Assembly: GCF_000242255.2 (NCBI RefSeq)
Contig: NC_017033.1
Span: 806,001 to 870,000, forward strand
DNA: 64,000 nucleotides
Reading direction: 5' to 3'
DNA from: Frateuria aurantia DSM 6220
Lineage (GTDB): Bacteria > Pseudomonadota > Gammaproteobacteria > Xanthomonadales > Rhodanobacteraceae
Shown: positions 36,011 through 46,887 of the stretch, piece after piece
Numbering within the stretch: position 1 is the first letter of the stretch
Layout of the letters: each line of letters starts with the position of its first letter
The notes under the pieces: model-generated
The model's database searches: none
The model's input: only the letters and a program-made list of their open reading frames with translations
Told to the model about the DNA's origin: nothing
Made by a program: the position numbers and the translations under genes

Positions 36011-36493
36011 TCAGTGGGCCTGCTTGGTATAGACGGCTGCGCCGACTTCGGCCGCGTGGTTGTCCTGGATATTGTTGCCGCCGCTGACGCCGACGGCGCC
36101 GATCACGGTGTCACCGACGATCAGGGGCACGCCGCCACCGGCAGGCAGGGCACCGGGCAGGCCCAGCACATTGTTCAGACCATGGGCCACGTCCTGTTCC
36201 AGCGAACGGGTGGGGCGCTTGTAGAACACGGCCGAATGGGCCTTCTTGATCGACAGTTCAATGCTGGCGAGCTGGGCATTGGCCATGCGCTCGACCAGGA
36301 TGATGTTGCCGCCGGCATCCATCACGGTGACCACGTCATTGGCATGGTCGGCCGTCGCCTGGGCTTCGGCGGCGGCAGCCATCTGGCGGGCCAGCGACAG
36401 GTTGATCTGGGCCGGTTCGGCGGCCTGGGCGGCAACCGCCGAGCCGAGACCGATGACGGCGGCGAGGGTGAGCGAGAACTTTTTCATGAGCAT
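36011..36493 (-). CDS. Exported HbpS/GlcG-like (DUF336) protein, second copy
   Basis: A 160-residue protein with signal peptide (M-K-K-F-S-L-T-L-A-A then A-Q-A) and a DUF336/HbpS-GlcG domain: V-V-T-V-M-D-A-G-G, R-M-A-N-A, K-K-A-H-S-A-V-F, G-L-P-G-A-L-P-A-G-G-G-V-P-L and G-D-T-V-I-G-A-V-G-V-S-G-G. It is closer to the standard family than the copy at 26.6 kb. The start is put at 36493, five bases after AAGG; ATG 36487 is the alternative. It converges on the dehydrogenase operon, and a haem-related link to its cytochrome subunit is conceivable but unproved. Confidence 0.8.
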   Translation of the reverse strand: MLMKKFSLTLAAVIGLGSAVAAQAAEPAQINLSLARQMAAAAEAQATADHANDVVTVMDAGGNIILVERMANAQLASIELSIKKAHSAVFYKRPTRSLEQDVAHGLNNVLGLPGALPAGGGVPLIVGDTVIGAVGVSGGNNIQDNHAAEVGAAVYTKQAH

Positions 36494-36866
36494 GATTGCC
36501 TTTTTGGATGAGCCATCCCTGGCGGGCTTGGATCCATGGGGTCGGGCCCGGCGGGCCTCGACCATGTGCCGACATGCCTGTCGAGCAGCCGGGAGCCGCA
36601 GAGGCATGTCGGTATGAGCCTGAGTGGCCAACAGCCATCGGCAGCGCCTGCAGGACCTCGAGAGCGAACGGATTGGTCGTTGGGCAACAGTCAAGGCGGG
36701 TCGGCGTGCAGGCTGGGAACTAAGGAGACCGAGGCCGTTGCAGCCGTGCCAGGCAGCAATTGGATCGATCTTATTCAGGCTAGCACGCCACCCGGCAAGT
36801 CTCTTTGCCACGCGTCAATAAGTCGCTGTGCAACTCCGGCGGCGTGAGCCGGGGCCGGGGTGGCGC
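36494..36866. other. Intergenic region between the HbpS-like gene and gshA
   Basis: About 370 bases without a supported gene. It holds a long-loop inverted repeat, CCGACATGCC (36569-36578) and GGCATGTCGG (36603-36612). Confidence 0.45.
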
Positions 36867-38234
36867 TCAATAGGCGTACGCTTCGAACACGGGGTCGACC
36901 TGCTGCTGCCAGGCGCCGTGGTACAGGGCCAGCTTGCGATCGGCGGGGGTCAGGCCGGATTCGACGATTTCGTGCAGCGGGGCAAGATAAACCGATTCAT
37001 CCTGGCCGGCAGCATTGGTCAGTGCGCGGGCCTTCAGGCCGCTGTCGGCGATGGCCAGTACTTCCCGGGCCAGCTCGCGGACCTTGCCCTGGCGGAAGGG
37101 CAGATCAAGCGCGTGGCGGGGAACGCCGTCGCGCAGGTGGTGACGCTCTTCGCGGGTGAGGCGACTGATCAGCTCGTAGGCGGCATCCAGGGCCGAGCCG
37201 TCATAGAGCAGTCCGGTCCAGAGCGCGGGCAGGGCCAGCAGCCGGTCAGCCGGCCCGCTGTCGGCGCCGCGCATTTCCAGATACTGTTTCAGCCGCACTT
37301 CCGGGAAGGCGGTGGTCAGGTGGTCGGCGTAATCCCGCATGGTGGCCTGGATGCCTGGCAGCTGGGGCAGCTCGCCACGGATGAATGCCTTGAAGTCGGC
37401 GCCGGCCAGATCGTGATAGCGGCCATCCTGGTAGCTGAAATACATCGGCACATCCAGTATGTAGTCGACGTAGCGCTCGTAACCGAAACCGTCCTCGAAC
37501 ACGAAGTCCAGCATGCCGGTGCGATCCGGATCGGTATCGGTCCAGACATGGGAGCGGAAGGACTTGAAGCCGTTGGGACGGCCCTCGCTGAAAGGCGAGT
37601 CGGCGAACAGGGCCGTCGCGATTGGCTGCAGCGCCAGTCCGACCCTGAACTTGCGGATCATGTCGGCCTCGCTGCCGAAGTCCAGATTGACCTGGACGGT
37701 GCTGGTGCGCGTCATCATGTCCAGACCCAGCTGGCCGACCTTGGGCATGTATTCGCGCATGATCTTGTAACGCCCCTTGGGCATCCAGGGCATTTCGGCG
37801 CGCGCCCATTTGGGCTGAAAGCCCATACCGAGAAAGCCGATGCCCAGGGGCTCGGCGATGCTGCGCACCTCGGCCAGATGGCCCTCCAGTTCCGCGGCAG
37901 TGCCGTGGACGCTGGCCAGCGGGGCGCCCGAGAGTTCAAGCTGGCCGGCCGGTTCGAGGGTGATGTTGGCCATGCCTCGGGTCAGGGCCACCGGGTTGCT
38001 GCCCTCCAGGGCGATCGACCAGCCGTAGCGTTCGGCCAGTTGCCGCAGCAGTACGTCGATGCCGGCGTCGCCCTCGAACGCGGGAGCGCGCAGGTCGGCA
38101 TGGCGGAACCCGAACTTCTCGTGCTCGGTGCCGATCCGCCAGTTCTCCTGCGGCTTCTCGCCGGCGGCGAGATAATCGATCAGTTGCTGGCGCTTTACGA
38201 TCGGGGTCCGTTGGTTGGCGCTGGGTATCGACAC
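36867..38234 (-). CDS. gshA: Glutamate-cysteine ligase (class 2 / plant-proteobacterial type)
   Basis: A 455-residue enzyme of the GCS2-like family found in alpha-proteobacteria, xanthomonads and plants: I-G-T-E-H-E-K-F-G-F near the N-terminus, E-P-A-G-Q-L-E-L-S-G, and T-S-T-V-Q-V-N-L-D-F. It makes gamma-glutamylcysteine, the first step of glutathione synthesis. GTG at 38234 is chosen: it gives the family start and has AAGGA about seven bases upstream, while the ATG at 38303 adds unrelated residues. Confidence 0.93.
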   Translation of the reverse strand: MSIPSANQRTPIVKRQQLIDYLAAGEKPQENWRIGTEHEKFGFRHADLRAPAFEGDAGIDVLLRQLAERYGWSIALEGSNPVALTRGMANITLEPAGQLELSGAPLASVHGTAAELEGHLAEVRSIAEPLGIGFLGMGFQPKWARAEMPWMPKGRYKIMREYMPKVGQLGLDMMTRTSTVQVNLDFGSEADMIRKFRVGLALQPIATALFADSPFSEGRPNGFKSFRSHVWTDTDPDRTGMLDFVFEDGFGYERYVDYILDVPMYFSYQDGRYHDLAGADFKAFIRGELPQLPGIQATMRDYADHLTTAFPEVRLKQYLEMRGADSGPADRLLALPALWTGLLYDGSALDAAYELISRLTREERHHLRDGVPRHALDLPFRQGKVRELAREVLAIADSGLKARALTNAAGQDESVYLAPLHEIVESGLTPADRKLALYHGAWQQQVDPVFEAYAY

Positions 38235-38379
38235 GTAGCATTCCTTGGCCGCTCGATTGAAGCGGACCGGCAAAAAATAGAGGATGGCCAAATTAGAACT
38301 CAATAGTACAATTATAGGCTATTCGACGATATCGGGCTTGGATGCCCTGCCCATTTCCCAAGCACCAGGTCTGAACCCT

Positions 38380-38904
38380 ATGCATTCTCTGAAATCCCTG
38401 CTCCTTGTCGGTGGCGTGGCTCTGTGCGGCCTGCTTGCCGGTCCGGCTCATGCTGTCGAACTCGAGTTTGACGGCGGCAAGAGCATCACCAGCAATCGCA
38501 GCACCAATGCGGCCTTCATTGAAGCGACCTTCCACGAATTTCGCCTGGGCGGCAGCCTGTTCACCTTGGCGCCCGACATCAGCGCAGGCTGGATCGGTGG
38601 GCGCAATCTCAGTCAGCGAGTGGACGGTTACGGTCTGCGCCAGGATGCCTGGCTGTTTTCCGCAGGCGGCCGTTTGCGGGTGGGGCATCAGGGGGACTGG
38701 TACCACAACTTCTTCCTGAGCTTTCAGCCGGCAGCCAATTTCGGACGAACCATCGCCTTGAGCAGCCCGCTGGAATTCAATACTTCGATCGGCTGGGGCT
38801 GGCACCATTTCGATATCCGGGTCCGGCATATTTCCAATGCCGGCTACCATGAGCCCAATCGCGGCGAGACCATGATTCTGGGCGGCATGCACTTCAGCTT
38901 GTAA
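38380..38904 (+). CDS. PagL-like lipid A 3-O-deacylase (outer membrane)
   Basis: A 174-residue protein with signal peptide (ending A-H-A) and an 8-strand type outer membrane barrel that ends with F-S-L. The segment V-R-H-I-S-N-A-G-Y-H-E-P-N at residues 148-160 fits the PagL active site, with His150 and Ser152; Glu158 or Glu163 could be the third residue. PagL-type enzymes remove the 3-O acyl chain of lipid A, lowering endotoxicity. The His-x-Ser-Asn pattern is the only strong support. Starts at 38380, where a clear signal peptide begins. Confidence 0.75.
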   Translation: MHSLKSLLLVGGVALCGLLAGPAHAVELEFDGGKSITSNRSTNAAFIEATFHEFRLGGSLFTLAPDISAGWIGGRNLSQRVDGYGLRQDAWLFSAGGRLRVGHQGDWYHNFFLSFQPAANFGRTIALSSPLEFNTSIGWGWHHFDIRVRHISNAGYHEPNRGETMILGGMHFSL

Positions 38905-38948
38905 AGCGATTCGCACAGGGTCTTCGTCGTGGACGGAGGCCTGCCCAC

Positions 38949-38975
38949 GAAAAAGCGGCCGTTGGGCCGCTTTTT
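38949..38975. terminator. Bidirectional terminator between the deacylase gene and rho
   Basis: AAAAAGCGGCC / GGCCGCTTTTT with a GTTG loop, flanked by A and T runs, between convergent genes. Confidence 0.92.
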
Positions 38976-38999
38976 CATGGCTGGAACGGAGGACTTCGC

Positions 39000-40751
39000 T
39001 CAGCGCTTCATCGAGTTGAAGAATTCGTCGTTGGACTTCGTGTTCTTCATCTTGTCCAGCATAAACTCCATCGCGGCCAGTTCATCCATCGGATGAAGCA
39101 GTTTGCGCAGGATCCAGATTTTCTGCAGCATGTCCGGCTCGATCAGCAGATCCTCGCGGCGAGTACCGGAGCGATTGATGTCGATGGCGGGATAGACCCG
39201 TTTTTCGGCAATGCGGCGGTTCAGGTGCACTTCCATGTTGCCGGTGCCCTTGAATTCCTCGTAGATCACCTCGTCCATCTTGGAGCCGGTTTCGGTCAGG
39301 GCGGTGGCGACGATGGTCAGGCTGCCGCCTTCCTCGATATTGCGGGCCGCACCGAAGAAACGCTTGGGGCGCTGCAGGGCGTTGGCATCCACGCCGCCGG
39401 TCAGCACCTTGCCGGAGCTGGGCACCACGGTGTTGTAGGCACGGGCCAGGCGGGTGATCGAGTCCAGCAGGATGATGACATCCTTCTTGTGCTCGACCAG
39501 GCGCTTGGCGCGCTCGATCACCATCTCGGCGACCTGGACGTGGCGCACGGCAGGCTCGTCAAAAGTCGAGGAAATGACTTCGGCACGTACGCTGCGGGCG
39601 ATTTCGGTGACTTCCTCCGGACGCTCGTCGATCATCAACATGATCAGATGGGCATCGGGATGGTTGTACATGATGGCCTGGGCGATGTTCTGCAGCATCA
39701 TGGTCTTGCCGGCCTTGGGCTGCGCGACGATCAGGGCCCGCTGGCCGCGGCCGATCGGCGCGACCAGGTCCAGGATGCGACCGGTGATGTCTTCGCTGGA
39801 CCCGTTGCCGCGTTCAAGCTTGAAGGCCTGGCGGGGAAACAGCGGCGTCAGATTCTCGAACAGGACCTTGTTCTTGCTCGCTTCCGGCGGGTCGCCATTG
39901 ATGTCGTCGACCTTCAGCAGGGCGAAGTAGCGCTCGCCTTCCTTGGGGTGACGGACGCGGCCGGTGATGTAGTCGCCGGTACGCAGATTGAAGCGCCGGA
40001 TCTGGCTGGGGGAGACGTAGATGTCGTCCGGACCGGCCAGATAGGACTCATCGGCGGAGCGAAGGAAGCCGAAACCGTCCTGCAGGATTTCCAGCACGCC
40101 TTCGGCCCAGATGCCGCCGCCCGAACGGGCGTGGGCCTTCAGGATCGAGAACACTACATCCTGCTTGCGGGCGCGGGAAACACCTTCCTGAATGCCCAGG
40201 GACTCGGCGTATTCCAGCAGCTCGTAGTTTTTCTTGCGCTTCAGCTCGGTCAGATTGATCAGGCGATCACTGCTGCCGGCATCGGCATTTTCGTCGTCCA
40301 CCGGCAATCCGTGTGGATTGGCATGGCGGCCGCCGTTGCCGCCCTGGCCGCGAGGCTGGTTGCGTTCGTGGCGCCGGCGGCGTCCACGGTCATTGGCATT
40401 GCCGCCGTTGGTCGAGGCATTGCGCTGATGGCCATGGGGCTGGCCATTGCCGGCGGGTTCGCGCTGCTCGGGGGCTACCCGGGGGGCAGAGCTCGCTTCG
40501 TTCACCTGGCTTTCGCTCGGCGCAGGCGCAGGCGGCGGCACCGGGGCGGGGGCCGCCGGAGTCGGCGCTTCGGCGGCCGGAGCAGGTTTGCTGGCCGGCG
40601 CGGCATCGATCGGTAGCGAAGACTGCGCCGGTGCGGCAGCCGCCGTCTTGCTTCTGGTCGTGCGACGCGGTGCGCGGGGCCGGGGCTCAGCCGCAGGCTT
40701 GGATTCGGCGCGGGGGGCGCCGGAGGATTCTGGAGTTTCGATATCGGACAC
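39000..40751 (-). CDS. rho: Transcription termination factor Rho with long disordered N-terminal extension
   Basis: A 583-residue Rho, about 165 residues longer than the 419-residue E. coli protein. Residues 1 to about 165 are Pro/Ala-rich, then Asn/Gly/Arg-rich ([10 protein letters not shown]), without predicted fold. The rest is standard: RNA-binding domain (G-F-G-F-L-R-S), Walker [10 protein letters not shown] loop and R loop (G-T-G-N-M-E). GTG 40751 is chosen over TTG 40757 because AGAGG lies seven bases upstream. trxA lies upstream on the same strand. Confidence 0.97.
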   Translation of the reverse strand: MSDIETPESSGAPRAESKPAAEPRPRAPRRTTRSKTAAAAPAQSSLPIDAAPASKPAPAAEAPTPAAPAPVPPPAPAPSESQVNEASSAPRVAPEQREPAGNGQPHGHQRNASTNGGNANDRGRRRRHERNQPRGQGGNGGRHANPHGLPVDDENADAGSSDRLINLTELKRKKNYELLEYAESLGIQEGVSRARKQDVVFSILKAHARSGGGIWAEGVLEILQDGFGFLRSADESYLAGPDDIYVSPSQIRRFNLRTGDYITGRVRHPKEGERYFALLKVDDINGDPPEASKNKVLFENLTPLFPRQAFKLERGNGSSEDITGRILDLVAPIGRGQRALIVAQPKAGKTMMLQNIAQAIMYNHPDAHLIMLMIDERPEEVTEIARSVRAEVISSTFDEPAVRHVQVAEMVIERAKRLVEHKKDVIILLDSITRLARAYNTVVPSSGKVLTGGVDANALQRPKRFFGAARNIEEGGSLTIVATALTETGSKMDEVIYEEFKGTGNMEVHLNRRIAEKRVYPAIDINRSGTRREDLLIEPDMLQKIWILRKLLHPMDELAAMEFMLDKMKNTKSNDEFFNSMKR

Positions 40752-40905
40752 GGGCAAACCTCTACGGGGCGCCGTTGAAAAAAGAGGGTGGGGTGGGCGC
40801 AGAAGGGCGCCAGAGATGCGGGATCACCGCGATCCGCGACAATCTAGCACCCGGCCCGACGCTTCGTAAAGAGTCAGCCGGGTGTTTGAGGCCGGAAAGA
40901 CCGGC

Positions 40906-41232
40906 TTAGAGCACCTTGTCGATCAGCTGGGTCAACTGACCCTTGCCGACGGCCCCGACCTGGGTCGCCTCGACCTTGCCGTTCTTGAACACCATCAGGG
41001 TCGGAATGCCACGCACATTGAAATTGCGCGGGGTCTGCTGGTTTTCGTCGATATTGATCTTGGCGATCCGCAGCTTGCCTTCGTACTGCTTGGCCAGTTC
41101 GTCCAGAACGGGGGCGATGGACTTGCAGGGGCCGCACCATTCAGCCCAGAAATCGAGCAGCACGGGGGTGTCGGAATTCAGCACGTCCTGCTCGAAGGCA
41201 GCGTCGCTGGTATGGGTAATCAGTTCACTCAC
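40906..41232 (-). CDS. trxA: Thioredoxin
   Basis: A 108-residue protein with W-C-G-P-C-K active site at residues 32-37, cis-Pro loop G-I-P-T-L, and K-x-G-x-V-E. It is the general cytosolic disulfide reductase. The start is GTG 41232, preceded by GGAG, giving the standard length. trxA-rho with divergent rhlB is the conserved enterobacterial-type order. Confidence 0.97.
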   Translation of the reverse strand: MSELITHTSDAAFEQDVLNSDTPVLLDFWAEWCGPCKSIAPVLDELAKQYEGKLRIAKINIDENQQTPRNFNVRGIPTLMVFKNGKVEATQVGAVGKGQLTQLIDKVL

Positions 41233-41572
41233 GGGGGGGGCTCCGTACTGGCGGTTCAAAGGGGATGGACGACGCGGGCGCCGACTTCAGCTAAACTCTC
41301 CTGCTGGTCCGGGGCCAGCGATCAGGGCGGCGCGAAGCCATTCCATCGCAACTCCGGATTCGTTTCAAGAGTCATTGACAGGTCGGTCAGCACCTCATGC
41401 GGCGGACTGGTCCGGTCCTGCGGGACCTGCCCGGTTCTGTCGTACAGGCTGTAGATGGGCTTGTCGATCCACGATTTCAAGTGTGCTGCACCATCGCCCG
41501 TCCCACGACGGCCGGTCTGGGGCAGAGCCTGAGAGCATTGCCGCCGCCCGACCGTACTGGTACTTATTTCCG

Positions 41573-43249
41573 ATGTCACAAACTGTCCTCACCGATACCA
41601 CTTTTTCCGAATTCGATTTGCATCCTCTGCTGCGGCAGGGCCTGGATGAAGCCGGCTTCAGCCGTTGCACGCCGATCCAGGCGCTGACGCTGCCGGTCGC
41701 GCTGACAGGTCGCGATGTCGCCGGCCAGGCCCAGACCGGTACCGGCAAGACCTGTGCCTTTCTGGTCGCGCTGATGAATCGGCTGCTGACCCAGCCGGCC
41801 ATGGCGACCCGCAAGGACAATGATCCGCGGGCGCTGATCGTGGCGCCGACCCGCGAGCTGGCGATCCAGATCGAGAAAGATGCTCGCGCCATCGGCGGTC
41901 CGACCGGGCTGCGCATCGCACTGATCTACGGTGGTGTCGACTATGACAAGCAGCGCCAGCAGTTGCGCGATGGCTGCGACATCATCATCGCCACGCCTGG
42001 TCGTCTGCTGGATTACTACAAGCAGCAGGTGTTCGGCTTCGACAGCGTCGAAGTGATGGTGCTGGATGAGGCCGACAGGATGTTCGATCTCGGCTTTATC
42101 AAGGACATCCGCTTCATCTTCCGTCGCCTCCCGGCTCGCGAACATCGTCAGGTCCTTCTGTTCTCGGCGACCTTGAGCCATCGTGTGCTGGAGCTGGCCT
42201 ATGAGCATATGCACGAGGCCGAGAAGCTGGTGGTGGAAAGCGACAACGTCACCGCCGACCGGGTCCGGCAGCTGGTCTACTTCCCCGCCAAGGAAGAAAA
42301 GATGCCGCTGCTGCTGAATCTGCTGAAGACCACCGGCGAGCGGGCCCGCTGCATCATCTTCGTCAATACCAAGGCCGCGGCGGAGAAGATCACCGAACGG
42401 GTCGGTCGCTATGGTCACCGCGTCGGCGCGCTGTCCGGCGACGTGCCGCAGCTGAAGCGGCAGAAGCTGCTGCAGCGTTTCCAGGATGGTCAGCTCGATA
42501 TCCTGGTCTGTACTGACGTGGCGGCACGCGGTCTGCATATTCCGGCGGTCAGCCATGTCTTCAATTACGATCTGCCGCATGATGCCGAGGATTATGTCCA
42601 CCGCATCGGCCGTACCGCCCGGCTGGGCGCGGAAGGCGATGCGATCAGCTTTGCCTGCGATTTGTATGCCATGTCGTTGCCGGATATCGAAACCTATATC
42701 GGGCAGCGGATTCCGGTGGGTCAGATCCAGCCTGAATGGCTGGTGATGCCGAAGGCCCCCCCGGTCGCGCCCGCTCGTGAAGCCACGGAAACGGCCGAGT
42801 CCGCTGCCGATGCATCGGCTCGTCCGCCGCGCCGTCGTCGTCGGAGTGGTACGGGCAGGGCCGCCGGCGCCGGCGAGCCCGGTCGGGTTTCCCAGACGTC
42901 GGTCGCCGCCGCGGTGGCAGTGGCCAGCGTCAGTGACCCGGCTCCGGGCCATGCAGCTGGCGAGGGTGGTACCGATCCGGCCAGGAAGCGTCGCCGTCGT
43001 CGCCGTGGGGCAGGGCGCAACGATCAGACAGCCACGGCATCGTCCGTGGCGTCTGTCGGTCAGGCCGGCGGCCGACCGACGGCCGCCGAGCCGACGGCTC
43101 CCGGCGTCGCGGCAGCTGCGCCTGCGCCGGTGGTCACGCCGGCCGAGCTCAAGCCGGGTCGGCCACAGGAAATCACGCCAGTGGCAATGGATCCAGTCAA
43201 GCCGGCAGGTCTGTTCAAGCGGCTGGGCCGCTTGCTGTTCGGCCGCTGA
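41573..43249 (+). CDS. rhlB: DEAD-box RNA helicase RhlB with long C-terminal tail
   Basis: A 558-residue helicase. The core has the Q motif (S-R-C-T-P-I-Q), [20 protein letters not shown] and H-R-I-G-R-T-A-R. After about residue 400 comes a tail rich in Ala, Pro and Arg clusters ([16 protein letters not shown]), absent or short in the 421-residue E. coli protein. RhlB unwinds RNA in the degradosome, and the tail may bind RNA or RNase E. The ATG at 41573 gives the family N-terminus. The stop precedes ftsE by 97 bases. Confidence 0.95.
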   Translation: MSQTVLTDTTFSEFDLHPLLRQGLDEAGFSRCTPIQALTLPVALTGRDVAGQAQTGTGKTCAFLVALMNRLLTQPAMATRKDNDPRALIVAPTRELAIQIEKDARAIGGPTGLRIALIYGGVDYDKQRQQLRDGCDIIIATPGRLLDYYKQQVFGFDSVEVMVLDEADRMFDLGFIKDIRFIFRRLPAREHRQVLLFSATLSHRVLELAYEHMHEAEKLVVESDNVTADRVRQLVYFPAKEEKMPLLLNLLKTTGERARCIIFVNTKAAAEKITERVGRYGHRVGALSGDVPQLKRQKLLQRFQDGQLDILVCTDVAARGLHIPAVSHVFNYDLPHDAEDYVHRIGRTARLGAEGDAISFACDLYAMSLPDIETYIGQRIPVGQIQPEWLVMPKAPPVAPAREATETAESAADASARPPRRRRRSGTGRAAGAGEPGRVSQTSVAAAVAVASVSDPAPGHAAGEGGTDPARKRRRRRRGAGRNDQTATASSVASVGQAGGRPTAAEPTAPGVAAAAPAPVVTPAELKPGRPQEITPVAMDPVKPAGLFKRLGRLLFGR

Positions 43250-43346
43250 TCCGGATGGACCGGCGGGCATGCCCGCCACGGGCACGGGTTTCGCCTATGC
43301 TGGTCGTCGGGATGGCCCCAGGGATTGATGATTCGGAGGCAGACAG

Positions 43347-44024
43347 GTGATTCGCTTCGAACAGGTCAGCAAGCGCTACGACGAGGGTCATACCGCACTG
43401 GCGGAGGTGAGCTTCGAGGTGGCTGCCGGCGAAATGGTGTTCGTGACCGGACATTCCGGCGCGGGCAAGAGCACGTTGTTGCGCATGCTGGCGCTGGCCG
43501 AGCGACCTACGGCGGGACGGGTCTGGTTGAACCAGACCGATCTGGCGGCGGCTCGTGCCTCGCAAGTCGCCCCGCTGCGGCGACGGATCGGGATGGTGTT
43601 CCAGGACCATCGACTATTGACCGATCGCAGCGTATTCGCCAATGTCGAGCTGCCTTTGATGATTGGCGACCATTCGCGGCGCCAGCGGCGCCAGCGCGTC
43701 ATGGATGCGCTGACCAAGGTCGGGCTGCAGGCCTATGCCGAGCAGCTGCCTTCGACCTTGTCCACTGGCGAGCAGCAGCGGGTCGGCATTGCCCGCGCCA
43801 TCGTCGCGCGGCCCGAATTGCTGATTGCCGATGAGCCGACCGGCAATCTGGATCCTCAGCTGGCGATGGAAATCATGGGCCTGTTCACCGAATTCGAACA
43901 GCTGGGCACCACGGTGTTGATTGCCAGTCATGATCTGTCCCTGATCAAGCGGCTGCATCGACGGGTGATCGTGCTGGATCACGGCCAGTTGGTGGCCGAT
44001 GTCGCTGCAAGGGAGGTTCTGTGA
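43347..44024 (+). CDS. ftsE: Cell division ATP-binding protein FtsE
   Basis: A 225-residue ABC ATPase with Walker A G-H-S-G-A-G-K-S-T at residues 35-43, signature L-S-T-G-E-Q-Q-R-V, and Walker B L-L-I-A-D-E-P-T-G. GTG start with GGAGG seven bases upstream. FtsE with FtsX transmits division signals to peptidoglycan hydrolases through the membrane. ftsX overlaps its stop. Confidence 0.96.
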   Translation: MIRFEQVSKRYDEGHTALAEVSFEVAAGEMVFVTGHSGAGKSTLLRMLALAERPTAGRVWLNQTDLAAARASQVAPLRRRIGMVFQDHRLLTDRSVFANVELPLMIGDHSRRQRRQRVMDALTKVGLQAYAEQLPSTLSTGEQQRVGIARAIVARPELLIADEPTGNLDPQLAMEIMGLFTEFEQLGTTVLIASHDLSLIKRLHRRVIVLDHGQLVADVAAREVL

Positions 44025-44026
44025 CC

Positions 44027-44995
44027 ATGTCTGATATCGCACCGGGTTCGACCGCGCCGGCTGCGTCCCAGACCGGCGGTACCGAGCGTTTCGCGGTCTG
44101 GCGCGAGCACCACGCCTGGAGTCTGGCGGTCAGTTTCCGGCGCCTGGCCCGGCGCCCGATCGGCAGTCTGCTGACGATTGCGGTCATGGCGCTGGCGCTG
44201 GCGCTGCCGCTGGCCTTCGCCTTGCTGCTGCTGAACGTGCAGCGACTGGGGGACGCGCTGGGCCGCAGCCAGACGGTCGATGTCTATCTCAAGCTCGGCC
44301 AGGACCAGACGGCCGTGACAGCCTTGGCTGACCAGCTGCGCCAGCGGCCGGACATCGCCGGGCTGAGCGTCAAGAGTCCGCAGCAGGGACTGGACGAGCT
44401 GTCTCGGCAGCAGGGGTTCAGTGATGCGCTGCATGAGCTGTCCGACAATCCCTTGCCCTGGGTAGTGCAGCTGACGCCGGCCAAGGCCTTGTCGGCATCG
44501 GCCGTGGCGTCGATGGTCGCCGAGGTGGCGGCGTTGCCAGGCGTGGAGACGGTGCAGGATGGAGGGACCTGGCGTCAGCGACTGGATGCCTTGCTGGGGC
44601 TGGGTGGCCAGGTGGTGCTGGGCTGGTCGCTGATGCTGGCGCTGGCGGCCGTGCTGGTGGTGGGCAATACGGTGCGGGTGGATATTTCCGGAAGAATCGA
44701 GGAAATCGGGGTCTTGCTGCTGCTGGGAGCCAGTCCGCGTTTTATCCGTCGGCCCTATTTGTACGCAGGAATCTGGTACGGACTGCTGGGCGGCGGCCTG
44801 GCGGTATTGCTGGCCGCAGGCATCGAATATGGGTTGGCTGCACCGGCCGCAGCGCTCAGTGCGGCCTACGGCGGCACGTTGCAGCTCAATGCGCTTCCGG
44901 CCTGGGTGCTGGCAGCGGTGCCGGCCGGCGCGGCGATCCTGGGCTGGGTCGGCGCGCGACTGGTCAGTGGCTGGCAGCTGCGACGGATGGCCTGA
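44027..44995 (+). CDS. ftsX: Cell division protein FtsX
   Basis: A 322-residue membrane protein with the FtsX layout: cytoplasmic N-terminus, a first helix (L-L-T-I-A-V-M-A-L-A-L-A-L), a periplasmic domain, and three C-terminal helices, including the V-R-V-D-I-S-G-R-I-E-E-I-G segment. GTG 44021 overlaps the ftsE stop, and the ATG at 44027 is an alternative; GGGAGG upstream is 4 and 10 bases away respectively, so the start is ambiguous. It forms the ftsEX operon. Confidence 0.94.
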   Translation: MSDIAPGSTAPAASQTGGTERFAVWREHHAWSLAVSFRRLARRPIGSLLTIAVMALALALPLAFALLLLNVQRLGDALGRSQTVDVYLKLGQDQTAVTALADQLRQRPDIAGLSVKSPQQGLDELSRQQGFSDALHELSDNPLPWVVQLTPAKALSASAVASMVAEVAALPGVETVQDGGTWRQRLDALLGLGGQVVLGWSLMLALAAVLVVGNTVRVDISGRIEEIGVLLLLGASPRFIRRPYLYAGIWYGLLGGGLAVLLAAGIEYGLAAPAAALSAAYGGTLQLNALPAWVLAAVPAGAAILGWVGARLVSGWQLRRMA

Positions 44996-45022
44996 GCCCG
45001 GGCGGATCGACGATGTTTCTGG

Positions 45023-45712
45023 ATGGAGTACATGCTCAAACTTGAAGCAAGCTGGAAGGACCGGATCGGGGATCATTTCGAACGCCCCGAGATGCAGGCG
45101 CTCAGCGGCTGGCTGCGCGATCGCCGAAAAGCGGGGGCCATCATCTATCCGCCGGGGCCGCAGATTTTCGCTGCTTTCGAGCACACGCCATTCGACGCGG
45201 TTAAAGTGGTGATTCTGGGCCAGGACCCCTATCACGGGCCGGGCCAGGCTCATGGTCTGAGTTTCTCGGTGCCGCCGGGGATTCGTCCGCCACCGTCGCT
45301 GGGCAATATCTACAAGGAAATCCAGCGGGATCTGGGCGTGACGGCTCCCGGGCATGGCTGCCTGACGGCCTGGGCCGACCAGGGCGTCCTGCTGCTCAAC
45401 AGCGTGCTGACAGTGGAGCAGGGCGAAGCCTCGTCCCATCGTGATCGGGGTTGGGAGGGCTTCACCGACCGGGTGATCGCCGAGCTCAACGCGCACCGCG
45501 AGCATCTGGTCTTTATGTTGTGGGGGGCTTATGCCCAGCGCAAGGGACGCCTGATCGACCGGAGCCGGCATGAAGTGCTGAGCTCGGTGCATCCATCGCC
45601 CTTGTCGGCACATCGCGGTTTTATCGGCTGTGGTCACTTCTCTGCCGCCAACCGGTATCTGGCCGGACATGGGCAGGCCGTCATCGACTGGCAGCTGCCT
45701 GCATTGCGTTGA
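45023..45712 (+). CDS. ung: Uracil-DNA glycosylase
   Basis: A 229-residue family 1 enzyme with the water-activating loop G-Q-D-P-Y-H-G-P, the L-L-L-N-S-V-L-T-V segment and the DNA-intercalation loop [10 protein letters not shown]. It removes uracil from DNA. Start at 45023 or 45032 cannot be decided. It sits between ftsX and rpoH, an insertion in the usual ftsX-rpoH order. Confidence 0.96.
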   Translation: MEYMLKLEASWKDRIGDHFERPEMQALSGWLRDRRKAGAIIYPPGPQIFAAFEHTPFDAVKVVILGQDPYHGPGQAHGLSFSVPPGIRPPPSLGNIYKEIQRDLGVTAPGHGCLTAWADQGVLLLNSVLTVEQGEASSHRDRGWEGFTDRVIAELNAHREHLVFMLWGAYAQRKGRLIDRSRHEVLSSVHPSPLSAHRGFIGCGHFSAANRYLAGHGQAVIDWQLPALR

Positions 45713-45800
45713 GGCCTTTGTGAGCGTCTAATGAAGATGAAGCTAAGGCAACGAAGCACAGGATCAGGGCTTGAAGTCCTGTTCTTCGGAAATGGATTCT

Positions 45801-45816
45801 TGTACTATTGAGTACA
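45801..45816. promoter_or_regulatory. Perfect inverted repeat upstream of rpoH
   Basis: TGTACT-ATTG-AGTACA, six-base arms with a 4-base loop, about 95 bases before the rpoH start. Could be a regulator site or a leader hairpin. Confidence 0.35.
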
Positions 45817-45910
45817 GTTATATGGGTGGGATCCCGGGAACCAACGCCCGGATCCAGCCGTCGAAGTCGGACGTGCCGGATCACCATCCACCCATGAGGA
45901 GGATTTTTAC

Positions 45911-46768
<858 letters not shown>

Positions 46769-46887
46769 GCCCTAGCCCTGGGGGCAGGATTGTCCATCAC
46801 AGCCGACGGCCTTGCAGCAATGCAGGGCCGTCGACGTTTCGGGACCGGCAGGCGCCCGGTCTTCGCCAACACTCCACCGAGGTTGTT

